From Mermis nigrescens (lineage: Eukaryota > Nematoda > Enoplea > Mermithida > Mermithidae), in assembly GCA_036768485.1 (NCBI GenBank), contig JAVLUZ010000145.1:22477522-22541521 (forward strand): DNA of 64,000 bases, in the 5' to 3' direction. The notes below the pieces were generated by a model. The model was given only the letters and a program-made list of their open reading frames with translations, had not been told where the DNA came from and ran no database searches. The translations under genes were made by a program, and so were the position numbers. The stretch's first letter is position 1. Each line of letters starts with the position of its first letter. Positions 12,601-28,000 of this stretch are shown here, piece by piece.

Positions 12601-15600
12601 AAAATGGCGCGAAGCGCCGAAATGCTGACATTTTCAAACAAACAGATAGCTACATAAAAACGCTTAAAAACACTTTTTCTACGAACCTTTCCTTTTGGAA
12701 TTTTTTGGATGTTCGGTTGCCGCATTATTTCGTCTCAAGCACACATGCACATAGGGGGGGGGTGAGCGGGCGGGTATTACCCCCCCCTGAGGGGTCAGCT
12801 AGACCGGTACTGTCCGGCGATTTCGAGCAAACAGGTCTTGTTTTTTTTTCATTTTTGACATAAAAATCAGTAAAAATGTCAAAATTTTTCCGGCGCTTCG
12901 CGCCAGATTAGTACTTTTAAGTACTTTTTACTCAAAAAGCGCCCAAAATTGATAAATTTTTGCATTTTTTAGTGTTAAAAGTGATATAATGCAGTCAAAA
13001 TGGACTAAAAATGCTTTTAAAATGTGTTATTAACACGAAAAAACGTTTTATATGCTATTTTGGCCATTTTGATCATTAAAACAGCAAAAAAAATCGTGAA
13101 CGTTAAATTTACTGTTTTAGATTTTTGGCATTTCACCCCCCTGCCGACCCTGACCTTGTGCACCTATGGTCTCAAGTGTTTCACCCATTTAAGTATTTGT
13201 TCTTCTGACAATAAAATATTTCAGTTCAGTTCAGTTCATAATCGCGAATTGTGGGGGTGAAAAAATTTCCAGGGCAGGGGAGGGGGTTCAAATATTTTCT
13301 GGGGATCATGTATGGGTGCTATTGCTTACGCACGCTATTTCCTCCTCTACGTCGTGGTAACAAACATGCAATGGTATCGATGGAGCGATGTGAATATCGT
13401 CCAAATCAGACAATGCGAAGTCAACGGATATTCGTGGATAGGCTTCCGCGTATGTAGCCTAAATCAAAATGGAAGAACAAAATATTCACATAAAGAAAAC
13501 TTTAAGCCATGCGTAATTTTGTACAGCTTAGAGCGATTTGGTAAGCTTGATTCGATTCAATTCAGAAGTGTTGCACACATACGTGGGCAGCAACAAAATT
13601 CTGGGGTGGGGTGCAAGATTTTTCAAAGATCAAAAAAGAGCCTTAAAAATGGTGGTATGGTGAAAAAACGCCATTTTTCAACGTTCCTCATCGAGTACTA
13701 TCAATTGGCATCAAAAAATTCGAAAAAACCAAGAAAAATTTCAAAAATGGAATTCTGGGGGGGGGGTATTCTGGTTTCTCGTGGGGGGGTTGAATACCCC
13801 GAACCCTCCCTCCACGCCCAGGTGTGGTTGCACAGCTTTACAGCTCAAGTTTGATTCGTTTGGAAATAGGTCTAGGATAACCTTGAAATTGTGGCCCAAA
13901 AACCTCGCCTAGTCATATTTCTAAACTAGAATTGATTATTCGAAATGTAGAAGTTAAGTATGCAAGACAGATTGCAGCAGAGTATAGAGTATATTTTGAG
14001 TCAACGTAATTCAAATTAAACGATAATTCCGACATAAAAACGGAAACTCTGATCTAGTTTGGCGTATCTAGTAATGAAATAGCATTAGGCGAGTTTGGCA
14101 GGCACGTATCTCTGAAGGAAATGGGGGTTCGGACCCCCAAATTAAAAAAATCGGAAAAATATGACTTTTTAAACGTTATTTCGTGCTATTTTTGGCCTTT
14201 TTTGGGCTTAGTCCCCTCAAAATCGGGGTTGGTCCCCCCAAATAGGACGGCCAGCTACGTGCCTGGATTTTGGCGACAAAAATATAAAGAATTAGCAAGC
14301 TTTAAGTAAAATTTAGCCAATACCTTTTTAAATTTTAATAATTTCGCAAAATAGCCTCCCTCACCCTGTCACGGGCGCTTCTGTTCTCTTGTCTGTGCAC
14401 ACGGACGTCCTCTAGATCAACAACGGCAGTTATTATTTCCTAAAAAACATTTTTAGATTAGACAGAACGCAAAAATTATCGCAAGACAGGTAGGTACATA
14501 CATAAATACACGTATGCAGGACCGTAGCCAAGGGGGGGGCAAGGGATAGCAGTCCCCCCGAAACCGAAAACAATTTTTTGTTCGTCACAAGGGTCCCTCA
14601 AACGAAGAAATGAAAAATTCTCGAAGTGCATGTAAAAGGTCGTCAAAACAGTTCTTTTGCGTACTTTTGAGCTAGCAAATGCGAAATTTTGCGGCGCTTT
14701 GCACTGGATGAGTCGTTTTTATATAGTTTTGTCTTTCAAAACGTTAAAATTTGAGAAAGACATGGAAAAAATGTCAAATTTTTCCGACACTTTGCACCGA
14801 ATCACCAATTTTCGCTTGTTATTCTTTGCAAAGCGCAAAGACTGAGTACAAATACGAAAAGTTAAGAAATTGATTATGGGCTGGACGACGAGAAATCAGT
14901 TGCGCAGATACTTTAAACGATAGACTTTTTGTGTAAACTGGAAATGGCTGAAATTTTTTCTGAAATTCCCCTTCACCATTGTTCGTTGCTCGTTGAGATA
15001 CCTTCAAAAATGCCCTTATTTCTGACTACACCCAAATGGTTCTCAAGATATCTGAATTTCAAAATTTTTTGTCTCATCCCCCTACCCGAAATAAAATCCT
15101 GGCTACGGGCCTACACATATGTATGCAACAGCTCACAAACGATCAGAAGAACTGTATCATTCATGCACATAGGGAGGGGTGAGAGGGATTTTCACCCCCC
15201 CCGCTGATGGGTCCGAAAGCTAGCTATTGTCGGACGATTTTGGCCAAAATAGTGTATTTTCAAGCGATTTTGACCTGATTTACCTAATAAACACAATTAC
15301 TAAAGTGCAAAGCCCTAATTTTACTCCTCCCTAGCCGCCCCGACCTTGCGCATCTATGGGCTGTATGCATGCGAATTACTTATCTTATACTAGCATTATT
15401 AATCAGCTTTTTCATGAATCCTTGAAGTCGTCCAAACAAAACAAATTTACTTTTCTTGCCGTATTTATTGAGCTAAGTTCGCATAAAGTTGGTCCTGTTC
15501 TACAACTGAAAAGCTCAATTCACTCAAGACAAAGTTAACAATTAGCATTAAGCAAACGCTTAGAACCTAATATATTCATACTTTTGTATGCGACAGAATT

Positions 15601-18600
15601 GTTCGCTGATAATGAACAAATTAGTTTATGTATTAAAATCCCAACTTTGGATTGATTAAATGACTCATTAACTAATTAATTAGTTTCTATCGAAGAATCG
15701 AGAAACATACCTTGCATCAAAGCATATGAATATTCTTTTGAGGCAATTTAAATCAAGCAACAGAAGTCTTGACCTGACTCTATTGTAAATACTTAAGCGT
15801 CAGGACTTTGATTATAAAATTATTTAATTAAAATTTTAAACGACACTAAAATCACAAATACTCAAGAAAACGCATGTTGCGGCGAGATTTTTGGCACGTT
15901 AGACATGACTTTAGTTTATTCGCAATCATAAATGAAATTTCTTCAGTCTAACCTGTTTTTGAAGCCTATTTCCGTAAAAGTTACATTTGTCAATCATACA
16001 AAATGTCTCGTATCATAAATATATCATTAAAGATTATTGAGTCGTCCGTCATCCATTCTATCTCACTAATTTGTGACTTATGTATGCATATTGAATATTC
16101 TTCTCTCTTACAGAAGGCGCTGATCAAAAAAGTGTTTAAGTGCTATCAAAAAAAGAATTCAAAATTAAGAAATAGATGACTCTAAATTTTGGTGGGAAGT
16201 CACAGGCTATTTTTAGGGGAAATGGATAGATTAGCTCCATTTTTGACAAAAACGGCCAAAAAACACCTAAGAATGTCCATAAAATTCAATTTTTATCCAA
16301 AAATCTAGTAAGGTTAAAAATTATCTGACTTTGGGGATGGCAACGACCAATTTGGGGGGGGGGTATTCCCTCCATTTCTCCTGTTACATGTATGTTCCAT
16401 ACGAATGAAATACATAGAAGAACTTACGACTTCCTTTATCGAAAATTGATCGCTCCTAGCAACAATTTGTCCATTAACGCATATTATTGAAACTCCATCA
16501 AAATAAAGCCGATCGCCATCGCAACCTCGCTGATTCGTGTACACGTAGATGCCTCCGTCCTTAAACGAAGAAATGTAGCTTATAAAAATCTGATATAAAA
16601 AATAAAAATCGAGTGACGAGCAGACATGCGCAGCATGGGAATTATTGGGGAGAGCGAAATTTCAGAGCGCCTTTTTGAGCCATAAATCGTGGATACGCGT
16701 CAAAAGCATCGTTTTTTTGCGTTTCTGGCAATGCTCTATTATTCTAGTGCATAAAAACGGAAGAAATTTTGAAAACAAGTCAAAAAACCGAACAAAGTGA
16801 ACAAAATACAGTTTAAAAATAAGTATGCGGCGCAAAGCGCCGAAAATTGAAACTTTTGAGCAAGTAGATAGCTAAAAATGATTAAAATAGCACCTTTTCT
16901 GCGTATTTTTTCGAAGTTTTCGGAAAATCGCGAATTCCATGGGGCGGGTGGGAAAATTTCTAGAGGAGTGAAAATCCCCTAGTCCCCCCAACCCCAACCC
17001 CAAGGTCATGTATGGTGATGAGTAGGTACAAAATGAATAAATCTTTAGCTGCAGAACAAGTCAAACTAAAAAATCATCGACCGACAAATAATAAGTTAAT
17101 TTTCCCAATCTTCCAACATAATTCACCATATACATAAGTGAGATAGAGAAGATAAATAAATTAAAATATAAGACTTTTCTGCGATGAATACCTTAGGAAA
17201 GGCATACAATTGGCAATGTCTCGAAATGTCTATTTAGTCGGCCAATAAGTAAGCAAATTCCAAAAAGGAGACCTATTCTACGACGTGAATGTCAGGCCTT
17301 GCAATTAAAGTTTTGCAAATTTATTGTTTTGTAAGTAAAGTTCTAGTACATAGCATCAGGCAAGTAGCTGGCCGTCCTATTTTGGGGGACCAACACCAAT
17401 TTTTGGGGGATAATCCCAAAAAAGCCAAAAATAGCACAAAATAACGTTTGAAAAATCATATTTTTCTGAATTTGGGGGTTCCGACCCCCCCCATTTCTCC
17501 GAGAGATACGTGCCTGCACAGCATAGTTGTTTAACGCTACCTTAGAAGCGCAACTTTTAACCAACGACGTGGACACATAAGCCGATTTTCTCAGCTCGTG
17601 ATGACTGGCACTGCTGTTGAGAATTATTTCAACGCCATCTAATGACATCCAGCTGTGAGGACTACATATACAAAATATATTTTCGTCAGAACCCAAGCAA
17701 TGTGCACCAGGGGTGGATTTAAGGGGAGTGGTGGGGGCGGCCAAACCCCCTATTTGCCAAAAATAATGACAAGATAAAGAAAGGATATGAAATTGGCAAT
17801 GATTTTTGACCGTCAGTGATCATAATTCCTCAAACTTTCCCGGCACTTCGCGCGGGAAAATACATATTTATAACATTTATTTACTTTCTTGGCTTCCTGG
17901 AAGCCAAATATTTGCCCACGGAATAAGTTTCAGACGATTTTAAGAGCAGAAACAGTTTTTTCTTTTTCAGCATAGTTTTCTTCTATTTTCAAGCATAAAT
18001 AGTCAAAATTTTCGACGTTTTGCGTCAAATGCTATAAGTATCAAGAGATCGAGCAGCAATTCAAGCTTCAAAAAGTTCTTTCCTTTCAATTTTACAAATT
18101 TTTCAGCGCTTAGCGCCGGATTTTCCTTAAAATCGAAGAAATTTATCGATTTTTCCAAGCAACATTGTCGAAAATTTCAAAATTTTCCAAAAAAGTCGCG
18201 CTAAAAGCGATTTTAAATAAAATAAGACAACGCAAAATGCCGAAAAAACGCTAATTTTCATGTTAAGAACAAATTTTTGAATCTATTTTCGACTGTTTTT
18301 GGAAAACTTGTGGTACCGCCTTCCTCTTAAGAAAATAATAGATCCGCAATGCTATGTTACATACATAGTAGCAAATAACGGTCATTATTCAAATACTCAC
18401 TTGAATCAGCGTCTTCAACTAAATATGAAAATAACGTTTTATTACTCAACAATGTTTTAGAATTTAAATTAATCATTTTCTTTGGCCAAAAACAGCATTC
18501 AAAACACTAATAATCGTACGTACATGTAACGACTAAAAAATTTTGTGACGGCTTGAAAATTTTGAGTGGGGGATATTTGGCCAAAGAGGGAGGGATGGAT

Positions 18601-18919
18601 GACCTTCATTTTCGGGCCAAAAAATGCCAGAAAAAGGCTTAAGAGGTCTTAAAACGTAGGTTTTTGCCTGAAAAATCGGGAAGGAGAAGATTTCGACTTT
18701 TTTTAGGGAAGGAGAGATAGACATCTCCGGAAGAAGGTTCACTAAGAAACAATAAAAAAGCAGATTATGAACATTACTTGATGAGTTTTGCTTCCTGAAT
18801 ACCGCTAAAGTGCCCACGCATTTATATCTTCCCTTTATGTATATTTCGCGAAGCCTTGTGCATGGAAATAAACTTTTAACACGCAAGAAAATAGCTACTG
18901 AAAAGTGCATAATAATAAT

Positions 18920-19000
<81 letters not shown>

Positions 19001-22000
19001 CATAATCATAATAACAACAATAACAATAACAACAAAAATAATACTAATAATAATAACAATAATAACAATAATAATAATAATTATTATTATTATCACTATT
19101 GTTGTTGTTATTATTATTATTATTTACCTGTCAGTCGTCCACAATTCTTCGCATATTTCACAACCAATGCAAGTATCCAAAGTCGAAATGACCCCGTCAC
19201 CAATAGGCACCTTCTCCTTTAGTATTAAATAGAATCTTCCCAGAGAATAATTATAATTTACGAAGAGCGTACGTAAAAGCAAAATAGAATGAAACAAATA
19301 AAAAAAATATAAATATAATGATAAAATATTGAAAATAATTAAATATAACAAAATAAATCTGTACAAAATTACCTACGTAACAAAATTTTTATGTATGCCT
19401 ATTTTTATTCATAAAAATATAAAAATAAGCTACATGTGAATACAAGATGAATGCAAAGAAATGCGCTTATTAAAGACATTCACTGAGGCTTTGATATAGC
19501 ACAATTAAAATGGAGAAAACGAACAAATATAGACAGTCCTCGTTAAGAAAGATACACATCAAATAGCACAAATCAAAGACCAACAATTTTTGGACTATGT
19601 CAGCTACAGCGACCTCAAATATTACATTTGAATATCATAAGATGAATCAATTAATTTATTCTTCAGGGATATTTAAACACATAAGCCTTCGAAGAAGGAG
19701 GTTTAAAACGGAAAAAAGCCCAGGCTTAGAAAACCAAATTTTGTCCAATTAATCAAGGAAGATCTCAACATCAGGAGAAATGAGAGGCTATCAACGTTGG
19801 ATGAAAATTCTCATATTACCCTTGAAAATTAATTCAATATAAGCATGTGCTACGTATATGCTCGTAAATATCAACCGATTTTTCCCGAAATGCTGTTAAA
19901 ATTTATTTAGAAATCGTAGAAAGAGAAAAGAGTTTTCGTTTTAGATTTCAAAAACGATCAAGACACTGACTCTGACATACTCGTATTTCAAGTTTTTTTT
20001 AAATCGTTCATGATAAATGTTTGATTTGAAACCGCCCAAGCTGACATTCAAATGCCAAGCAGAGAATACCTGCCAACCTATGCAAGCAGGCACGTATATA
20101 TCTCTGGGGGAATGGGGGGTCGGACCCCCCAAATTCAGGAAAATTGGAAAAATAGGACTTTTTAAACGTTATTTTGTGCTATTGTTGGCCTTTTGGGCTA
20201 AGTTTCCCCCAAAATTGGTGTTGGTCCCCCCCCCAAAAGTTGGATGGCCAGCTACGTCCCTGTATGCAAGAGTCATGCACGCGTGTTTGCTAAGTACTAT
20301 AGCATTAAAATCGAATGACAAATCGGCTGATTTTCTTTTCTGTGTCTAAAAAGTGAAAGTATACCTAACAACACCTACTATTGCTCGCTTCGGATTAATG
20401 TATAACAAAAGCGTACTTGCAAACTCAGAAAATCGCTACAAGTACACGGATTAATGTGCAAAATGACTGCGAGTTAGCGCCGATCGGTTAATCGGAATCA
20501 TATTTGACTCACTAAGCGCAAATTTTGAGGAAACTACTAAAAAACGCCTCAGTGCTTAATATGAATTACTTGCTCTGTAACTTCTTGCACGATCCGAGGG
20601 AGGCAGAAATCTTCTAGCCGCCGCAATTTTTTCCACGAAGAAAAATATCGTGATTCGCGATAATTTCCACCATTACACATGCTCTGTTTCGGTCTTATTA
20701 AAATAATTTTTCTGCAAGGAGACCAACAATAATGTATGCAATAAGACATGTCCGTTTACGTTGCTCTCACAAGATTAACATTAAAAACCACAGTTCATAA
20801 TCTGTATCAAATAAGTTTGGGTATGACCTTTCAGTTTTTACTGAAAGCAAGCCGACGGATCAACGGATCTTCATCATGATTTAATGGACAACTTTATTGA
20901 AAAATCAATATTTCCACAATAAAGCGATCGGGTTAGTTGAAAATTCGTAATTTCAATCTTTCGCCATTCACATACGTGCGAAATTCAAAATTTTATGATA
21001 GCACCTTATCTTTCCCAGAATCACCCAACGTTGAGGCAGACATGTAACAGGGGGGATGGGGGAACCCCACCCGAATTTGGTCGATCCTCCCCCATCCCCA
21101 AAGTCAAAAAATGATTGACCCCCCATTTTTAAAAAATTGAATCTTTCGGCCGGTTTAAAGCGTTTTTTTGGCCAAAAATTAGAAGCAACTTAAGCATCCC
21201 TAAAAATGGCCGGGGATCCTTGCCCACCCAAATTCTCTAAGCGTTACATACATGGTTGAGGTATAAGAACTTTCGAAATTTCATACAGGAGTCGCTACAC
21301 CACCATACATGTACACTACGGCATAAGAATCCTGTGAGCGCCGAAAATTTCTGAAGTGTTTTTGGGCTAAAAACGATAGGAACACGCCAAAAGACACAAT
21401 TTTGACGCATCGGACAATGCTCGTTCTTTCTAGAACATAGGAACATTAGAAATTTCGAAAAATTTTAAAAATGGTAAATTGAACAAGATATCGCTGAAAA
21501 TTGAGTAAATGGCGCGAAAATTTGACACTTTTGAGCCAAACGTTAGCTAGAAACACTTCAAAAAATACATTTTCTCCATTTTTCGAAAAACCAATAATAA
21601 GTCCCTGTACGCCCACGTTACGTGTACCGATTTCCCAATTTTTTCACACAAATAAAACAGATCAAAAGGCTAAGAAAACAGATTTTTGCCTTAGTAACAT
21701 TCAGGAGATTCTTTAAAAATAGGAGACGCCGACTTTTGTCTATACCAAACCCGTTAAAAGTAAAACCTATAACCAAAGATGCACAGCGTGACCAGTCTGG
21801 TGGTACACCGGTTTGGCAGGGGGTCAAATATAAGGTTTTTGGACGAAAATGACGTGATACCTAAAAAAACTGGTATAAACGCTAAGACAGCGTTAAAACT
21901 ACATTAATATACAGTTTCTGGTCAATTTAAATCACTTTAGAAGAAAATTTTCGATTTTCATCCATTTTTAGCCTTCGTTTTGTCTAACTTTCCCCACAAA

Positions 22001-25000
22001 ATTTCCCATTTTTCCATTCTATTCGTCTAACATCCCACGTGCATGTCTGCATATATTCACAAATATATTTGAGTAGACAGATGCAGTTTGTACGTATATA
22101 AAACGTATGAATACGATTCAAAAATTTTCCTTCATGAACGCTTAGCAAAACTCGAAGGTTCATTCATTTAAAATAAAAAGAAAGGTATGAGAAAGATTCT
22201 AGCAACTTAGGCGAACACTGAATTGCATATGTAAATTAAATTCAAAACAATTACATTTTAAGTGTATTTTTAAACTAAACAGCGAATTAGACAAAATATA
22301 AACTAACTTGCGATATTCACCGATTTAGAAAAAATTCAAACATAAATTTGCGCTCTTTTTATGCTAGCGAAGCAGACTAAATTTTCTTATCTCCTCATCT
22401 TACGACTGAAAGACCGGCAAAAAATGATAATTTTATTATTTCGTGATTCGTAAGCAAAAAGACGATACTTACGTGTTTAATATAGCAACCATACAGTTGT
22501 ACGCAACATTCTTGTGCATGACGGGCCTGCAATGCATGACAATATCATTGACTGAAATAATTCTTAAACTCTTAGTAAATACGACAGACAATTTAAGCGT
22601 ATTTATTTAATCGATTTTTATCAAACTTTCCTGTTTACAGCAGACTTAGGGTCAATAAATAACAAAAGTGGACATTTCAGTGAATAAATGCAAAGAATTT
22701 TGCAAACAACATCATTTTGACAACTGATTGATGTCAAACTAGTCCTGAACATACGTATTCTTGGGGAGTTTGGAAATTTGATCCTCCAGAATACTGACCC
22801 CTGCAAAATGGATGCACCATACACGATCTTGGAGGGAATTTCGGGGTTTTCACCCCCCCCCCAGAAAAATTTTTACCTCCCGCAGAAGTTTTTTCGCCCC
22901 TCCACCCGGAATTCGCGATTTTCCGCAAGTTCCCGAAAATTTTCTAAAAATTCGTAGGAAATGTACTCTTTTAAGCGTTTTTAGCTATCGATTTGCTCAA
23001 AAGTGTCAAATTTTCGGCGCTTAGCGCCATATACTCATGTTTTGACTATATTTTGTTCAATTTGTTTGGCTTTTTTGATATCTTACGAAATTTTCAAATG
23101 TTTTTATGCTCTAGAAAGATAGAGCATCGTCAAAAACGCCGAAAAAAGGATGTTTTTGACGCGTACTTACCATTTGTTGGGTTGGGCCCGAAAGAGACAC
23201 TTTGAAATTCCCCCCCACAATTCATATGCTGTGCATGTATGGATGCGACCCCAGAATTGCAGATTTTCCGTAAAAATGTGAAACGTATGCCTTTCAAGCG
23301 TTTTTAGCTCGTTTTTGGTTCAAAGGTCTCAAATTTTCGGCGCTTTGCGCCAAGCACATTTTTGACTGCATTTTGTTCCATTTACTCGATTTATTCCAAT
23401 TATTTCGAGATTTCATTTCTGTTTTTATGTTCTACATAGAACGAACATTGCCAAAAAGTCAAAAAACGGCGTTCTTTGACGTGAACCCATCGTTTTTCAG
23501 CCCAAAAAGGCACTTCTTGAAAATTTTCCGGGCCTGACTCTACCCAATATTCCCATGCTGTACACGTATGGTCCTGAAGATACATGCACACCCTAGCCCA
23601 TCTGGATGTCAATCTATGAACTTTTTGAACTAAAACGACCCCAAAGATTGGTATAACTACATCAATTCACCGTTTCTGATCTAAATCAAGCACTTTTGTC
23701 CAAAAAAATTTTCTCATTTTTTCTTCCTATTCCAACCGCAACGCTCATGTCTAAGGTCCTTGACGGTCTGGAGTGGTTGGGATCACTGGTCTTCACTCTT
23801 CACTTCAGCCAATACATATGTATATTACGTATATAACTTTCTTACATTGTTTTTAATTTTCCCGATGAATTTTTTTCGAGATTTTTAGGACGCAAGTCAG
23901 AAATGATCATTATGCTAAAATTTTATGGCACTTACGATATTATCAAATGAGTGAAAAACCTGAGTAAGATCGAAAAATGCCGTTTTATGTAACACAATGC
24001 AACACTTTAAGACTCGCAATGTATAACGTGCGATAAATTTTTCTTACACTCTTTTCATATGTACGTAAAGATGTATTTAGGACAGCCAGAGAAAAGTAAA
24101 ATTGAAAATTTTTTTACATTATGACTTCAGCCTCACCTTCTTAAGTGACTTCAATAAATTTATCTTGCATTGCATTAAAAAGGTGCTCCTGCTTTGAGAC
24201 GTAAAATGTACAGTAATGCCCATACATGCATAGCATGGGAATTCTAGGGGGCTGGATTTATAAAGTGCCTTTTTGGGACCAAAAATGGTAGGTGCTATAC
24301 ATGGTCTTAGAGAGAGGGGTTCTGGGGGGGGGTTTCACCGCCTGTGGAAAATTTTGATTTTTTCACTTCCCCCCCCCCCGCCAAAATTGGAGATTTTTCA
24401 AAAGTTCCCAAAAATTTCTAAAAATTTGTAAAAAAGGTGCTTGTTTAAGCGTTTTTTGCTATCTATTTGCTCACACGTGCCAAATTTTCGGCGCTTCGCG
24501 CCCTAATACTCTTGTGTTGACTATATTTTGTTCAATTTGTTCGACTTATTTGATTTTTTTCAAAATTTTGTTATGTTTTTATGCGCTTGAAAGATAGAGC
24601 ATCGTCAGAAACGCTGAAAAACGATGTTTTTGACGCGTACCTACCATTTTTGGGCCTAAAAAGGCACTTTATAATTTCATCCCCCTCCCCAGAATTCCCA
24701 TACTGTGCATATATGGTAGGTACGCGTCAAAAACATCGTTTTTAAGCCTTCCTGACGATGCTCAATCTTTCTAAAGCTTTAAAACAAAAAAATTTCGAAA
24801 AATCTTAAAAAGTCGAGTCGAACAAATTAAACAAAATATGGTCAAAACATGAGTATAATGGAGCGAAGCGCCGAAAATTCGGCAATTTTGAGCAAATAGA
24901 TAGCTGAAAAAGCTTAAAAAAGCACCTTTTTTACAAGTTTTTATAAAATTTTTGGGAAGTTTCGAAAAATCGGCAATTCTGGGGGAGGGTGAAAAAATTT

Positions 25001-28000
25001 CTGCTTGCGGGGGAGAAAATTTTTCTGGGGTTGGGGGTGGAAACCCCAAAATCATGTATGGTATTGACCTATTCAGTTTTAAAGGCGCGTAACAGTCCAT
25101 ATCTCGGTTTCAGCTGCAATCGTCAACAATACCTGACCTTTGGATCCATTATCAGGGGTAATTCCATCCTCACCTCTTTAAGTACACTACTCACCACGAA
25201 TGTTTACGCTTTAATAAGCTTCTAGAGCTTGTTAGGGTTATATCTTTAGCACGTCGGTCCTATTTCCGCCCACGCACGACCGACGTGTTAAACATATATG
25301 TAAGCCTTAACAAGCTCTATCATCCTATGGAGCATATTAGAACGTAAACATTCGTGGCGAGCACTGTACATGTTCTCCTTTTTACATTGAAACAGTAATG
25401 TGTAACTAACCTGCAAATTGATACATTTAGATCACGTTTTTTAAATATTCAAGTATTTTTAGTTTACACAACGAGTGCCAAATACCAGAAAATCTAGAAG
25501 CTACTAATGATTGATTGCTCACCTTGGCTCCATAAAATGGGGTCATACTAGTTGCATAACAAAGAGCAAAGATAGATTTGTTTCTTACATCCCAACAAAG
25601 ATGAGCATATCTTCGGCATCTGGATATTTAAGAATTTCAATCAACGCCTCCCATGAATGCAAAAACGTATCACATTCCAGAAAATGATCTTGACAGCTGT
25701 AGCCACATAACTCGAGCTCACTACCCACGCGTAAGCTTGCATTTCCCTTTTTAGCTAGACTAATGCCTATTCAAAATAAATTTAAATGCAGCTAATACTG
25801 TGTGTATAAATTAATTTTACTGAGTTCCTGCGAAAAATAATATCGTATGTATTTTTAAAAACAAGACGTAAATTAACTAGCATGACCATACATGATTTTT
25901 AGGGAAGGTTTGAGGGTTTCAACTCCCCCCCCAGAAAAATTTTAAACCCCCGCAAAAAAAATTTTTCACCCCCCCCTCACCAGAATCAACGATTTTTTAA
26001 AAGTTCCCAAAAAATATCTAGAAAATTTGTAGAAAAGATGCTTTTTTAGGCGTTTTTGACTATCTATTTGCACAAAAGTGCCAAATTTTTGGCGCTTTAC
26101 GCCATTATACTCATGGTCTGACTATATTTTGTTCAATTCATTCCGACTTTTTTTGATTTTTTTAAAATGTCTTTATGATTTTATGCTCTAGAATAATAGA
26201 GCATCTCAGAAACGCTAAAAACGATGTTTTTGACGCGTACTGTACCATTTTAGACCCCAAAGAGGCACTTTATAATTTGACACCACCCCCTCCCCTCCTC
26301 AGAATTTCCATGCTGTGCATGTATGTGCACGACTACAAAATCTCCTATCACTCGTACTTACAGATCTGCATTATTCTAACAAGCCACTGTAGATTTTAAT
26401 ATAAATATTTGTCTGCAGATGAGCTCAGAGGTTAAAATAGATCGAGCCAAAATCAGACATCCACAGCATGGGAATTCTGTATATGTGAAAGTTTAAAGTG
26501 CATCTTTTGGTCCTAAAATGGTGGATACGCGTTAAAAATACCATTTTTCCGCGTTTCTGGCGATGCTCTGTCTTTCTACAGCATTGATGAATATACGAAA
26601 ATTTCGAAAAAAATAAAAAAATTCGAACAAATTCAACAAAACATGGTCATAAAATTAGCATTTGGCGCAATTTTCTGGCTTCGGGGGATGAGGGGGCAGC
26701 TAACTTTGCGCAAAGGAGACTCCCATACACCTGTTACATTAATGGCGGGAAAAATTAGTAACACTCTTGTGTCAAAAGTTAGCTAAAAACGCTTGAAACA
26801 ATATCTTTTCTACGAATTTTAAGTAAACTTTTGGAAAATCGCGAATTCTGGAGGAATGAAAAATTTCTGAAGGAGTGAAAACTTTTTTGGAGATTGAACC
26901 CCCAAGATCATGCAAGGCCATGATGCCTTCAGATCGAATAATGATTTAAAGGCTAGAGTAGCCAAAAAAGCAACAGCTGATAAACAAAATATGAATTCTA
27001 GAGCCTTTATGAAATAAAATTATTTCAATAACGATTTTTTACACAGTTGAAATGAAAGACATAGAACGACCATGCAAATGAAGTCTGGCGCTCGTTTGCA
27101 CGGCGTGCAAATGAAAATTTGCAGCAAATATATGAAAAATTCGCCTTTAATATACAACCTTACCTCTCCAAAGTCCTTTTAACCACAAAATCCTCAAAAC
27201 TTTCAGCGCTTCGCGCCTAATTCTACCTAATATATCAGCTAATTCCCAAAGTAAAAGCAAAAGTAGTGAAAAATGTATGTATTTAGTTTATAAAGAGAAA
27301 AATGCACCTTTGTACCTATAAAACAAATCTGACCATGGTGCAAAGCGTGCAAGTGAACTGACAATTTCCTTTGCACGCGTGCAAGTAGGAGTCGTCCAAA
27401 AAAGCCCTGTTTTAAGCTGTTCATGATTTTAGCTTTACCTTAATTTTCGAAAGTATTTTCTGTTTTTTTTGTAAATCAAGACCAGCGATATATGTACATG
27501 TCTGATACAAGGTGAGTGATTATAAAAAAACTGAAATGAATGTTATTAGGTTGTACATAATCATTATGTAGGTAGAGTACAATTTTTCAAAACAACATTA
27601 CATAAGTCACCCTTTTTCATATATGTATTTAAAATACACTTTAAAATAATATTGCTCGTAAAAAATTAATCTCAAGTGATACTATATTTCCTGTTGCTAA
27701 AATGGCATACAAAGTTTGATAATATTGCAAAAAAGCATTTTTCAGCTTCTTTAGTTTATATTCGTCCTGCGTGTATTGCGAAGGAATTTCCGAGCGGCAA
27801 GATACTCATTTACGGATAAACCCTATTTATTCACTACATGAATTTCCCTGGATTATAAAACTAAGCGTACAATCTTATAGTGATATAGTTATATGAATAA
27901 CAAAAAGAAATCCAACCACTTAGTGAAGCAAGAAGAGGAAAAATGAAGCCGAAAAGAAAAGAGAAAATATAAAGAAGGAAGGCCACACTGAATATTAGCA

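Noticed and set aside
13312..13854. 180-residue plus-strand open frame
   Set aside because: It is antisense to NADSYN1 exon 9 and then runs through a MITE; no domain is recognisable.
18533..19232. Long open frames of poly-Ile and poly-Asn
   Set aside because: They are translations of the AAT/ATT microsatellite; the same happens at 42,513-43,127. Not genes.
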